DNA of 5,629 nucleotides from Porphyrobacter sp. UBA7686 (GTDB taxonomy: Bacteria > Pseudomonadota > Alphaproteobacteria > Sphingomonadales > Sphingomonadaceae). Position numbers and translations under genes: made by a program. Below are positions 1-5,629 of the stretch, piece after piece. The first letter of the stretch is position 1, and each line of letters starts with the position of its first letter. The notes beneath the pieces were generated by a model. The model did not search any database. It was not told the DNA's origin and saw only the letters and a list, made by a program, of their open reading frames with translations. The stretch spans positions 1 through 5,629 of the forward strand of contig DLGU01000141.1 in NCBI GenBank assembly GCA_002482865.1, given 5' to 3'.

Positions 1-660
1 ACCGGGTTCGGCATGGCGATCCTGCTGGTGCCGGTGCTGGCCTTGGCGCTCCCTCCGGTCGAGGCCGTGGTGCTGACCAATGCGCTGTCGCTGATGATTG
101 GCGCAACCGAGATCCGCAGCCTTGTCCGCGATGCCGAGCCAACGGCGTGGGGCATCGGCGCAGCGGTGGTGCTGGCCACGCCGCTTGGCCTCTGGGCGCT
201 TGCCATGACGGGCACGGATGTCGCGCGGCTGGTGATTGCGCTGATCGCTCTTAGCGCTTTTGTCGCGATCCTGCTGCCAAAACGCGGCGCGGCCGTGCCG
301 GGGCGCTTGGTGACGGGCAGCGTCGGCGTGCTGAGCGGGCTGATGACGGGCTATGCCGGGATGCCCGGGCCGCCGGTGGTGCCTTACTATGCCGGGCGAG
401 ACCTGCCGCGCCCGACCATCAAGGCGTCGATGCAGCTCATCTTCACCATCGCGGCCTGCGCGGGCCTGGCCAGCGCAACCTGGCTCGGCATCTTGCGACC
501 GGAATTGCTGCTGTTCGCGCTGGTGATGCTGCCGATGATCATTGCGGGCAACCGGCTAGGCGCCCGGGTGTCGGGGCGGGTCAGCGATCCCGCGTGGCGG
601 GTGACGGTGGGTCTCATCCTAGGCGGGGCAGCAGCAGCGGCATTTGTGCGCCTGATTTAG
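1..660 (+). CDS. TauE/SafE-family membrane permease (partial, N-terminus missing)
   Basis: The frame is open from base 1 to the TAG at 658-660, giving 219 visible residues; the true start lies left of the window. Family members are typically about 250 residues, so roughly 30 are probably missing. The first visible codons (TGFGMAILLVP) match the glycine-rich end of the first TauE repeat. The second repeat is GVLSGLMTGYAGMPGPPVVP at visible residues 109-128, followed by the usual RPTIKASM segment. Hydrophobic stretches near visible residues 5-20, 50-70, 76-93, 104-118, 144-164, 167-183 and 200-218 fit an integral inner-membrane protein with several helices. The family (PF01925) exports or imports sulfur-containing or organic anions such as sulfite or sulfoacetate; the substrate cannot be read from this sequence. 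The ATG at 13 is internal to the conserved motif and is not the start. The gene converges on the DUF1223 gene, sharing its last bases. Confidence 0.9.
   Translation, partial: TGFGMAILLVPVLALALPPVEAVVLTNALSLMIGATEIRSLVRDAEPTAWGIGAAVVLATPLGLWALAMTGTDVARLVIALIALSAFVAILLPKRGAAVPGRLVTGSVGVLSGLMTGYAGMPGPPVVPYYAGRDLPRPTIKASMQLIFTIAACAGLASATWLGILRPELLLFALVMLPMIIAGNRLGARVSGRVSDPAWRVTVGLILGGAAAAAFVRLI
657..660. other. Shared stop codons of two convergent genes
   Basis: Bases 657-660 are TTAG. On the plus strand 658-660 is TAG, ending the permease. On the minus strand 659-657 is TAA, ending the DUF1223 gene. The genes therefore overlap tail to tail by four bases with no intergenic space, so any terminator for either must lie inside the other's coding sequence. 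I see no stem with a T-run nearby. Confidence 0.9.
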
Positions 661-1433
661 GTGAGCCAGCGCGCCGCGAACACCTCACCGCTGCCCGGTG
701 CGCGCAGCACCAGTGCAAAGGCTTCGGCCCCCACCACCTTGAGCTGATCGGCCCGAACGGCCACCTGCGCTGTGCCGCCCTGCCAATCGGCGATCTTGCG
801 TTCGGCGCGCAGGACATTGGTGTAGCCGACTTGGCGCCCGCCATTCTCCCCACTGCCGATGCCGACCATTACTTTGCGGGTGACGGCGACCAGCACGAGC
901 TCGCCCTTACCCTTGCCGGTGCCGGAGAGGCTGACCGCGTAGCCGCCCGAGTCGCGCTTCGCCGTCCGGATCGTCGCATCGCCCGCGCTGCCGTAGCGTT
1001 TGACCCCGGCGGCGATATCCTCGCTGCGCGATCCGACCGCGCCGAAGCGGCCGTCCACCACCAACTGCGGGGTATAGACTCCGTTGCGCCCAGCCAACCC
1101 GCGACGGGCATAATCCTGTTGCAGCGCCGTGTTATCCTCGCGCGCCAGCGTATCCTTCCAGCCGAGCCGGTCCCAGTAGGTCACCGGCCGGGCGATCACG
1201 ACCAGATTGGGATGGGTCGCGAGCTTCTCAGCCAGCCGGTCCGCCGGGGGGCAGGACGAACAGCCCTGACTGGTGAACAGTTCGAGCAACACCGGCTCGC
1301 CCGAAGCGGCAATTGGGGGCGCATCAGGCTTGGCCCCGGCCACAGCGGGCGCGCTCTGCGGCCAAAGAAGCGCGGCCGCGCCAAGCATGGCAAGGCCGCC
1401 GAGCGCAGCGGTAAGGGTCTGTCGGCGGGTCAT
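657..1433 (-). CDS. DUF1223 domain protein, exported thioredoxin-fold, CxxC motif
   Basis: The product is 258 residues. The N-terminus (MTRRQTLTAALGG, then a hydrophobic run to about residue 24, then SAPAVAGA) reads as a signal peptide; the RR pair resembles a weak Tat motif, but Sec export is equally possible. The DUF1223 hallmark follows: ELFTSQGCSSCPPAD at 51-65 with Cys58 and Cys61, VTYWDRLGWKD at 85-95, and YTPQLVVDGR at 120-129, where Pro122 sits where thioredoxin folds carry the cis-proline. The C-terminal half is beta-rich and less conserved. The family has no firmly established reaction; a periplasmic redox role is inferred from fold and CxxC. The reading frame extends upstream to an ATG at 1526, but that adds a charged, unlikely leader. 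The ATG at 1433 has GAGGA at 1445-1441, 7 nt upstream, and begins the signal peptide, so I chose it. The stop is TAA at 659-657. Confidence 0.9.
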   Translation of the reverse strand: MTRRQTLTAALGGLAMLGAAALLWPQSAPAVAGAKPDAPPIAASGEPVLLELFTSQGCSSCPPADRLAEKLATHPNLVVIARPVTYWDRLGWKDTLAREDNTALQQDYARRGLAGRNGVYTPQLVVDGRFGAVGSRSEDIAAGVKRYGSAGDATIRTAKRDSGGYAVSLSGTGKGKGELVLVAVTRKVMVGIGSGENGGRQVGYTNVLRAERKIADWQGGTAQVAVRADQLKVVGAEAFALVLRAPGSGEVFAARWLT

Positions 1434-1438
1434 GGGGT

Positions 1439-1462
1439 CATCCTCGTCACGTTGCGAGGATG
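1439..1462 (-). promoter_or_regulatory. Perfect 8-bp hairpin enclosing the DUF1223 ribosome-binding site
   Basis: On the minus strand the arms are CATCCTCG and CGAGGATG, exact reverse complements separated by an 8-nt loop (CAACGTGA). The 3' arm contains the Shine-Dalgarno GAGGA (1445-1441), and the hairpin ends five bases before the ATG at 1433. If it folds in the mRNA it would hide the ribosome-binding site, implying control of translation initiation. Alternatives are a dyad operator in DNA or chance. There is no T-run, so an intrinsic terminator is unlikely. The pairing is seen directly; the function is inferred. Confidence 0.5.
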
Positions 1463-1500
1463 GGTTCGCGCCAAACCGTGATCCGGTTACGCGGAAAGTG

Positions 1501-1635
1501 TCAGAACGGCAGCGCTTGTCCGGCAAGGATTAGGGCCGCAGCGCAGCCCAACACGATCACGCGCCGCACCAGATCGATCGAATCGATGCGGGTCGCAGCG
1601 GCGAGCGGCAAGGCAAGGGCGAGTGCGCGGGTCAT
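1501..1635 (-). CDS. Candidate 44-residue membrane microprotein
   Basis: An ATG at 1635 opens a frame of 44 codons ending in TGA at 1503-1501. I do not recognise the product. It has an N-terminal hydrophobic run (ALALALPLAAA, residues 4-14), a short polar linker (TRIDSIDLVRR, 15-25), then a strongly hydrophobic segment (VIVLGCAAALILAG, 26-39) and the tail QALPF. The R24-R25 pair before the helix fits a single-span protein with a cytoplasmic N-terminus. In favour: 34 of 44 sense codons end in G or C, a GAAGG lies 8 nt before the ATG, and it fills most of an otherwise empty 237-base gap between two same-strand genes. Its start lies 35 nt past the deiminase stop and its end 67 nt before the DUF1223 start, so it could sit in one transcript with both. 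Against: it is short, and hydrophobic frames arise by chance in GC-rich DNA. Confidence 0.5.
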   Translation of the reverse strand: MTRALALALPLAAATRIDSIDLVRRVIVLGCAAALILAGQALPF

Positions 1636-1659
1636 AGCCTGCACCTTCGCCCCAATGTG

Positions 1660-1674
1660 CTAACGAAGCGTTAA
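1660..1674. promoter_or_regulatory. AT-rich inverted repeat, CtrA-like half-site pair
   Basis: The plus strand reads CTAA, seven bases (CGAAGCG), then TTAA; the minus strand reads TTAA-N7-TTAG. This is one base off the alphaproteobacterial CtrA consensus TTAA-N7-TTAA. The same bases form an inverted repeat CTAACG-AAG-CGTTAA with one mismatch. It overlaps the deiminase stop codon (TAA at 1673-1671) and lies 25-39 bp before the candidate microprotein start. It could be an operator or promoter element for the microprotein and DUF1223 gene, or a weak 3'-end hairpin of the deiminase mRNA. The stop codon itself supplies part of the match, which weakens the case. Confidence 0.25.
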
Positions 1675-2660
1675 TTTGGCCCCGGCAGCGACGGCATCTG
1701 CTGGCTGGCGCAGTGGAATCCACCCCCGCCGGCCAGCACCGCCTCACCCGGCAGGCCGATGGTATCGCGGTCGGGGAACAGCGCAGCGATGGCGGCGACT
1801 CCCTCCGCGTCATGCGGCGAGCCGAAGGTCGGCACCACCACCAGATGGCTGGTGATCGCGAAGTTCACATAGCTGGCAGGCTCGATCACGCCGTCGCGCG
1901 TCAGCAGACCGGGTGAGGGGATGCGGATGACCTCGACCCCAGCAGCTTGGGCGCGGGCAGTAGCGTCGGCATAGATTGCGGCGTTGGGATCGTCCGTGCC
2001 CGTCGCCTCCGGCACCACCAGCCGGTTCGGGCCGACGAACCGCGCGAGGTTATCGACATGGCCATCGGTGTGGTCGTTGATGAGACCATCGCCCAGCCAC
2101 AGCACGCGGGTGAAACCCAATTGCGCGGCCAGTTCGGCCTCGATCTGCTCGCGGCTCAGGTGCGGGTTGCGGTTGGGGTTGAGCAGGCATTGCTCGGTCG
2201 TCGCGACCAGCCCGGTGCCGTCGCCATCCACCGCGCCGCCTTCGAGGATCATCGGCGTGTGCGTGACAGCCAGCCCCGCATCACGCGCCAATTCCGCGCC
2301 GATCTCCTGATCGCCCGGCATCAGATACTTGCCGCCCCAGCCGTTGAAGCCGAACCGCCGCGCGGTGCGCTCGGCCCCGTCTGACACCACCAGCGGGCCG
2401 GTGTCGCGCAGCCAGACATCGCCATAGACGCGGCGTTCGAGCGTCACCTTACTGCTGACCAGCGAGCGAGCGCGGGCTTCGTTGGCCTCGTCGCGGACCA
2501 ACAGGCGCACCTGCTGCCCGCTGTCCGCCACAGCACTGGCGAAAGCCGCCATCTGCACCTGCGCGGGTTCGAGCCAGCCGGGCCATTCCTCGGCGAGATG
2601 CGGGAAGCCGATCCACAGCCAGTCCTGCGGGGCCCATTCGGGGGGCATGATCATGGTCAT
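1671..2660 (-). CDS. aguA: Agmatine deiminase family protein
   Basis: The 329-residue product matches the agmatine deiminase/Porphyromonas-type peptidylarginine deiminase family (PF04371), usually about 340-370 residues. These cytosolic enzymes hydrolyse the guanidinium of agmatine to N-carbamoylputrescine and ammonia, feeding putrescine synthesis. Visible motifs in order are PPEWAPQDWLWIGFP (6-20), DVWLRDTGP (81-89), FGFNGWGGKY (103-112), LEGGAVDGDG (139-148), EQCLLNPNRNP (156-166), DHTDGHVDN (196-204, His201) and GGGGFHCASQQMP (311-323). Cys317 is the expected nucleophile. The common GGGNIHC is GGGGFHC here. There is no signal peptide, unlike secreted peptidylarginine deiminases. The start is uncertain: in-frame ATGs lie at 2672, 2660, 2654 and 2648. 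I prefer 2660, preceded by GGGGCG; the frame further upstream does not look like protein. aguB, the usual next-step gene, is not in the window. Family is certain, exact substrate less so. Confidence 0.88.
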   Translation of the reverse strand: MTMIMPPEWAPQDWLWIGFPHLAEEWPGWLEPAQVQMAAFASAVADSGQQVRLLVRDEANEARARSLVSSKVTLERRVYGDVWLRDTGPLVVSDGAERTARRFGFNGWGGKYLMPGDQEIGAELARDAGLAVTHTPMILEGGAVDGDGTGLVATTEQCLLNPNRNPHLSREQIEAELAAQLGFTRVLWLGDGLINDHTDGHVDNLARFVGPNRLVVPEATGTDDPNAAIYADATARAQAAGVEVIRIPSPGLLTRDGVIEPASYVNFAITSHLVVVPTFGSPHDAEGVAAIAALFPDRDTIGLPGEAVLAGGGGFHCASQQMPSLPGPN

Positions 2661-2742
2661 GCCGCGCCCCATCGCAGAGCGGTTGCCGCCATGCAAGCAC
2701 CCCTCTTGCAGCCGCAGCGCAGGGGGGCCAGAGAGGCGGATG
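2661..2742. promoter_or_regulatory. Divergent promoter region between aguA and glnE
   Basis: About 80 bases separate the chosen starts of the leftward deiminase and rightward glnE, so both promoters must lie here or inside the genes. I could not identify a convincing -35/-10 pair in either direction. The right end carries AGAGAGG (2730-2736), whose spacing favours the ATG at 2743 for glnE. Confidence 0.5.
2692..2710. repeat. 6-7-6 inverted repeat in the divergent promoter
   Basis: TGCAAG (2692-2697) and CTTGCA (2705-2710) are exact reverse complements around a 7-base spacer (CACCCCT). The centre is about 41 bp from each proposed start, midway between the divergent genes, a place where a dimeric regulator could control both. 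It might also form a small hairpin in the 5' leader. I do not recognise it as a named operator. Confidence 0.35.
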
Positions 2743-5502
2743 ATGGGAGAGAACCACACGCCAGACTGGGAGCACGCGCTCCACCGTGCCCGCAATCACG
2801 CGCCGTTTCTGGCGCGGGCGCTGGACCGCCAGCCGGAACTGGCCGCGCTGCTCGCCAAGGGTGAGGGCGAAGCAGCGCTGGCATGGGCGCGGGCGCAGGG
2901 CGATGGGGGCGACGCCGAAGTCGCGCTCCGGCGTGAGCGGCTGGCGCTGGCGGCGGCGCTGGCGGTGGGCGATCTCGCCGGGGCCTTCCCGCTCACGCAA
3001 GTGGTGGGCGAACTCACGGCTTTCGCCGACCGCGCCTTGGACTGCGCGATCCGCACCGCGATTGCCGAACGCACCGATTCCGATGCAGCAGATGGCTTCA
3101 TCGCCTTGGCCCTTGGCAAGCAGGGTGCAGGCGAGCTCAACTATTCCTCCGACATCGACCCGATCCTGCTGTTCGACCGCGAACGTCTGGCTCGCCGCGC
3201 CAATGACGATCCGGGTGACGCGGCGCAGCGTTACGCGCGCCGGATCGTGGCTCTGCTCTCCTCCAGCACCGCCGATGGCTATGCGCTCCGGGTCGATCTG
3301 CGGCTGCGCCCCAACAGCGAGGTCAGCCCGCTGTGCGTTCCTGTCGGCTCGGCCATGACCCATTATCAGGGGCACGCGCTGGCGTGGGAGCGGGCGGCCT
3401 TCACCCGCGCCCGTGCGGCGGCGGGGGACATTGCGGCGGGCGAGGATTTCCTCGGCCAGATTCGCCCCTTCGTGTGGCGCGCCCAGCTCGATTTCGGCGC
3501 GATCGAGGAGATCCGCGCCCTCACGCACCGCATCCGCCACAGCCACGAAGGCCCGCCGGCCCCCGGCCCTGGCTTCGACGTGAAGCGCGGGCGCGGCGGG
3601 ATTCGCGAGATCGAGTTCTACGCCCAGACCCACCAACTGATCCACGGCGGGCGCGACACATCGCTGAGGGTGCGCGGCACCCGCGCCGCGCTGGATGCGC
3701 TGGCGCACGCGGGGTGGATCACTACCGAGAACGCCGCCACCTTGGGCGCCGCCTATGACCGGCTGCGGCAGGTCGAGCACCGGCTCCAGATGGTCAATGA
3801 CCGCCAGACCCATGCGCTGCCCGACAGCGCGGCGCTCGATAATGTCGCGCAGCTTGACGGGCTGGCGGACGGCGCAGCGCTGGTGGCGGAATTGACCGCG
3901 ATCACCGCCCGCTCCGCGCGCATCTATGAAGAACTGATTGGCCAGCCCGAGACCGTGGCGGTGCCAGTCGCCATGCCGGTCAGCGCGCTGACCCACCAGC
4001 TTGGGCAATGGGGCTATCCCGAGCCTGATACCCTCGCCGAACGGATCGAGACCTGGCGCGACGGGCGCCACGCGGCGATCCGCAGCCCGCAGGCCGTGGC
4101 AGCGTGGGACCGGCTTGCCCCAGCACTGCTCCAAGCGATGGCGGCCAGCGACGATCCCATGCGCGCAATCACCCGGTGGGAGCGGATCATCGAGAGCGTG
4201 CCCTCGGCGATCACCACCTTTCGCCTGCTCGACGCGCGGCCCGATCTCACCCGCCGGCTGGTCGCCGCCCTCACCCTCGCCCCCGTGTTGTCGGATGAAT
4301 TGGCGCGCAAGCCCGAACTGCTCGACACGCTGATCGATCGCGACGCGCTCGACCTGCCGGGCGACGTGCCGCAGATCATGGCGCGGATGCGCGGGGCGGC
4401 GATCAGGCCGGATTACGAGGCGCTGCTCGACGCGATCCGGATCATCACCGGCGAGATCCGTTTCGCGCTCGGCATCCAGCTGATCGAAGGGCTGGCCGAC
4501 CCGCTCGATATCGCCCGCGCCTTGTCGCGCACCGCCGAAGCGGCGATGCAACTCGCGGCGCAGGCGACGGTGCAGGAATTCGCGGCCAAGCATGGGCGGG
4601 TGCCGGATAGCGAGTTGCTCATCCTCGGCCTCGGGCGGCTGGGTGGCGGAGCGCTGACCCATGCCTCCGACCTCGACATCGTCTACCTGTTCACCGGCGA
4701 TTTCGCCGCGCAATCGGACGGCGCGCGGCCCTTGGGCGCGACAGTCTATTACAACCGTCTTGCCAGCCGGGTCAGCGCCGCACTCTCGGTGCCGACCGCG
4801 CAGGGCGCGCTGTACGAGGTCGATACGCGGCTCAGGCCGCAGGGCAACCAAGGGCCATTGGCGGTCAGCTGCGCGGCGTTCGGCAAGTATCAGCGCGAAG
4901 CGGCGTGGACGTGGGAGCATATGGCGCTCGCCCGTGCGCGGGTGCTTTATGGTTCGCCGCAAGCGCGCGCCGAGCTGGAAGATGTGCTCGCCGAAGTACT
5001 CCACGCGCCCCGCGACCGGGCGGCCCTGCGCGATGCCGTGCTCGCAATGCGGGCCGAGATGGCCAAGCACAAACCCGCCAGCGGCCCGGTCGACGCCAAG
5101 CTGGCGCGCGGCGGCCTCGTCGATATCGAGTTCCTCGTCCACTATCTGCAATTGAAGGGCGAGGCCGCGGACGGCACCCCGCTGGCCCAAGCCGCGCGCC
5201 GTGCGCTCGATCCCGATCTTGCCACGGCGCTGGAGGGTCTGATTGCCGCCGGTCTGCTCCCCGCCAGCCTCGCCGCGCCCCATGCGCTGATGAGCCGGAT
5301 GCTGGTCGCCGGACGCCTGCTTGCCCCCGATGGCCGCGAACCTCCACCCAGCGGCGCACGGGCGCTGGCGCGGGCGTGCGGGTGTGACATCTACGAGGGC
5401 TTGCTGGAAGCCTTCGCCGCCGCGCGGCACGAGGTCGCTCAGGCATGGAAACAAATCTTGGGCACAGACATTCTCGCTACCGAACAGGAGAACCCCGCAT
5501 GA
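2743..5502 (+). CDS. glnE: Bifunctional glutamine synthetase adenylyltransferase/adenylyl-removing enzyme
   Basis: The product is 919 residues, close to the 946 of E. coli GlnE. This cytosolic enzyme adenylylates glutamine synthetase (switching it off) when glutamine is plentiful and removes AMP when nitrogen is short, taking signals from PII. Two nucleotidyltransferase halves are visible. The N-terminal (removing) half has GKQGAGELNYSSDID at 125-139 with metal-binding Asp137 and Asp139, and GGIREIEF at 285-292. The C-terminal (adenylylating) half has GLGRLGGGALTHASDLD at 629-645 with Asp643 and Asp645, and GGLVDIEF at 790-797. Both active sites look intact, so both activities are expected. 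In the second half the usual GG(R/K)E is GGGA. ATGs stand at 2740 and 2743; AGAGAGG is better spaced for 2743. The frame runs further upstream to 2482 but there overlaps the deiminase antisense and lacks GlnE character. The stop overlaps the next gene's start (ATGA). No PII or glutamine synthetase gene is in the window. Confidence 0.96.
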   Translation: MGENHTPDWEHALHRARNHAPFLARALDRQPELAALLAKGEGEAALAWARAQGDGGDAEVALRRERLALAAALAVGDLAGAFPLTQVVGELTAFADRALDCAIRTAIAERTDSDAADGFIALALGKQGAGELNYSSDIDPILLFDRERLARRANDDPGDAAQRYARRIVALLSSSTADGYALRVDLRLRPNSEVSPLCVPVGSAMTHYQGHALAWERAAFTRARAAAGDIAAGEDFLGQIRPFVWRAQLDFGAIEEIRALTHRIRHSHEGPPAPGPGFDVKRGRGGIREIEFYAQTHQLIHGGRDTSLRVRGTRAALDALAHAGWITTENAATLGAAYDRLRQVEHRLQMVNDRQTHALPDSAALDNVAQLDGLADGAALVAELTAITARSARIYEELIGQPETVAVPVAMPVSALTHQLGQWGYPEPDTLAERIETWRDGRHAAIRSPQAVAAWDRLAPALLQAMAASDDPMRAITRWERIIESVPSAITTFRLLDARPDLTRRLVAALTLAPVLSDELARKPELLDTLIDRDALDLPGDVPQIMARMRGAAIRPDYEALLDAIRIITGEIRFALGIQLIEGLADPLDIARALSRTAEAAMQLAAQATVQEFAAKHGRVPDSELLILGLGRLGGGALTHASDLDIVYLFTGDFAAQSDGARPLGATVYYNRLASRVSAALSVPTAQGALYEVDTRLRPQGNQGPLAVSCAAFGKYQREAAWTWEHMALARARVLYGSPQARAELEDVLAEVLHAPRDRAALRDAVLAMRAEMAKHKPASGPVDAKLARGGLVDIEFLVHYLQLKGEAADGTPLAQAARRALDPDLATALEGLIAAGLLPASLAAPHALMSRMLVAGRLLAPDGREPPPSGARALARACGCDIYEGLLEAFAAARHEVAQAWKQILGTDILATEQENPA
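5486..5490 (+). promoter_or_regulatory. Ribosome-binding site of the peroxiredoxin gene, inside glnE
   Basis: AGGAG lies 8 nt before the ATG at 5499, within the last codons of glnE. A strong site so placed, with the ATGA overlap, supports 5499 as the start and independent or coupled re-initiation on the glnE mRNA. Confidence 0.7.
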
Positions 5503-5629
5503 CCACTTTCCCCGGCGTCGGCGACGCCATCCCCAATATCGCCATGGAAACCCCCGAGGGCGGCCACGTGAAGCCCTCCGACTTTGCCGGATCGAAGCTG
5601 GTGATCTTCTTCTACCCCAAGGACGACAC
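5499..5629 (+). CDS. bcp: Bcp-type thiol peroxidase (peroxiredoxin), partial, C-terminus missing
   Basis: Forty-three codons plus two bases are visible before the right edge. The N-terminus carries GDAIPNIAMETPEGGHVKPS (residues 8-27), then DFAGSKLVIFFYPKDD (28-43), the opening of an AhpC/TSA-type peroxiredoxin. In the Bcp/PrxQ subfamily the next residues are TPGCT, holding the peroxidatic cysteine; the window ends just before it, so the active site cannot be checked. Such enzymes are cytosolic, usually about 150-160 residues, and reduce hydrogen peroxide and organic hydroperoxides with thioredoxin. The ATG overlaps the glnE TGA (ATGA, 5499-5502), so the gene probably lies in one operon with glnE and is translationally coupled. 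The cysteine count, and hence subclass, is unseen; Bcp is inferred from FFYPKDD. Confidence 0.88.
   Translation, partial: MTTFPGVGDAIPNIAMETPEGGHVKPSDFAGSKLVIFFYPKDD

Noticed and set aside
697..711. GGTGC-GCGCA-GCACC stem just past the permease stop, as a possible terminator
   Set aside because: Only five base pairs, no following T-run, and inside DUF1223 coding sequence. Such stems are common by chance in GC-rich DNA.
594..1481. A 295-codon plus-strand frame opposite the DUF1223 gene
   Set aside because: Low-complexity Arg/Ala/Gly-rich translation with no domain. The opposite strand encodes a clear DUF1223 protein with signal peptide and CxxC motif.
1434..1526. A 31-residue N-terminal extension of the DUF1223 protein from an ATG at 1526
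   Set aside because: The extension is charged and non-conserved in character, would bury the signal peptide, overlaps the candidate microprotein, and lacks the strong ribosome-binding site seen before 1433.
1573..1587. Repeated ATCGAT around CGA
   Set aside because: Fits the codons for an Ile-Asp-Ser-Ile-Asp stretch of the candidate microprotein. Short, and no matching origin or regulator site recognised.
1487..1813. A 108-codon minus-strand frame overlapping the end of the deiminase gene
   Set aside because: Arg/Ser/Cys-rich out-of-frame translation covering the conserved C-terminus of the deiminase. The shorter 44-codon frame in this gap has better features.
2449..5454. A ~1000-codon open frame on the minus strand opposite glnE
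   Set aside because: Its translation is rich in Arg, Gln, Pro and Gly without recognisable domains, and it lies opposite an unmistakable full-length GlnE. Strong third-position GC bias in glnE removes stops from this antisense frame, so it is a shadow.
1..5629. Search for a novel defence, mobile or biosynthetic system
   Set aside because: All large genes belong to known families in ordinary chromosomal order. I saw no integrase, transposase, direct-repeat array or base-composition shift suggesting an inserted island.

Overview
The window is GC-rich DNA (roughly two thirds G+C by eye) with dense coding, strong G/C preference at third codon positions and long spurious ORFs opposite the real genes. 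Gene content and protein style suggest an alphaproteobacterium, most likely a sphingomonad or Erythrobacter-like lineage. The lineage is inferred from protein flavour, not from a marker gene. It looks like ordinary chromosomal core and near-core sequence. I see no mobile element, CRISPR array, rRNA or tRNA.

Layout: (1) 1-660 (+), the C-terminal ~219 residues of a TauE/SafE-family membrane permease, cut by the left edge. (2) 657-1433 (-), an exported DUF1223 thioredoxin-fold protein with a CxxC motif, convergent with the permease and sharing stop-codon bases with it. (3) 1434-1670, a mostly non-annotated stretch. It holds a 44-residue candidate membrane microprotein (1501-1635, -), an 8-bp perfect hairpin burying the DUF1223 ribosome-binding site, and an AT-rich inverted repeat resembling a CtrA site. 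(4) 1671-2660 (-), an agmatine deiminase-family enzyme. (5) 2661-2742, a short divergent promoter region with a 6-7-6 inverted repeat. (6) 2743-5502 (+), full-length GlnE, the bifunctional glutamine synthetase adenylyltransferase/adenylyl-removing enzyme. (7) 5499-5629 (+), the start of a Bcp-type peroxiredoxin overlapping glnE by ATGA and cut by the right edge just before its expected peroxidatic cysteine.

Functionally, glnE plus the peroxiredoxin form a translationally coupled pair reading right. The deiminase, microprotein and DUF1223 gene read left as a possible second transcription unit. The deiminase (agmatine to N-carbamoylputrescine) and GlnE (control of glutamine synthetase) share a divergent promoter and both touch nitrogen metabolism, but co-regulation is inference. 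I found no evidence of an undescribed multi-gene system. The most interesting material is the small-scale structure in 1434-1670.
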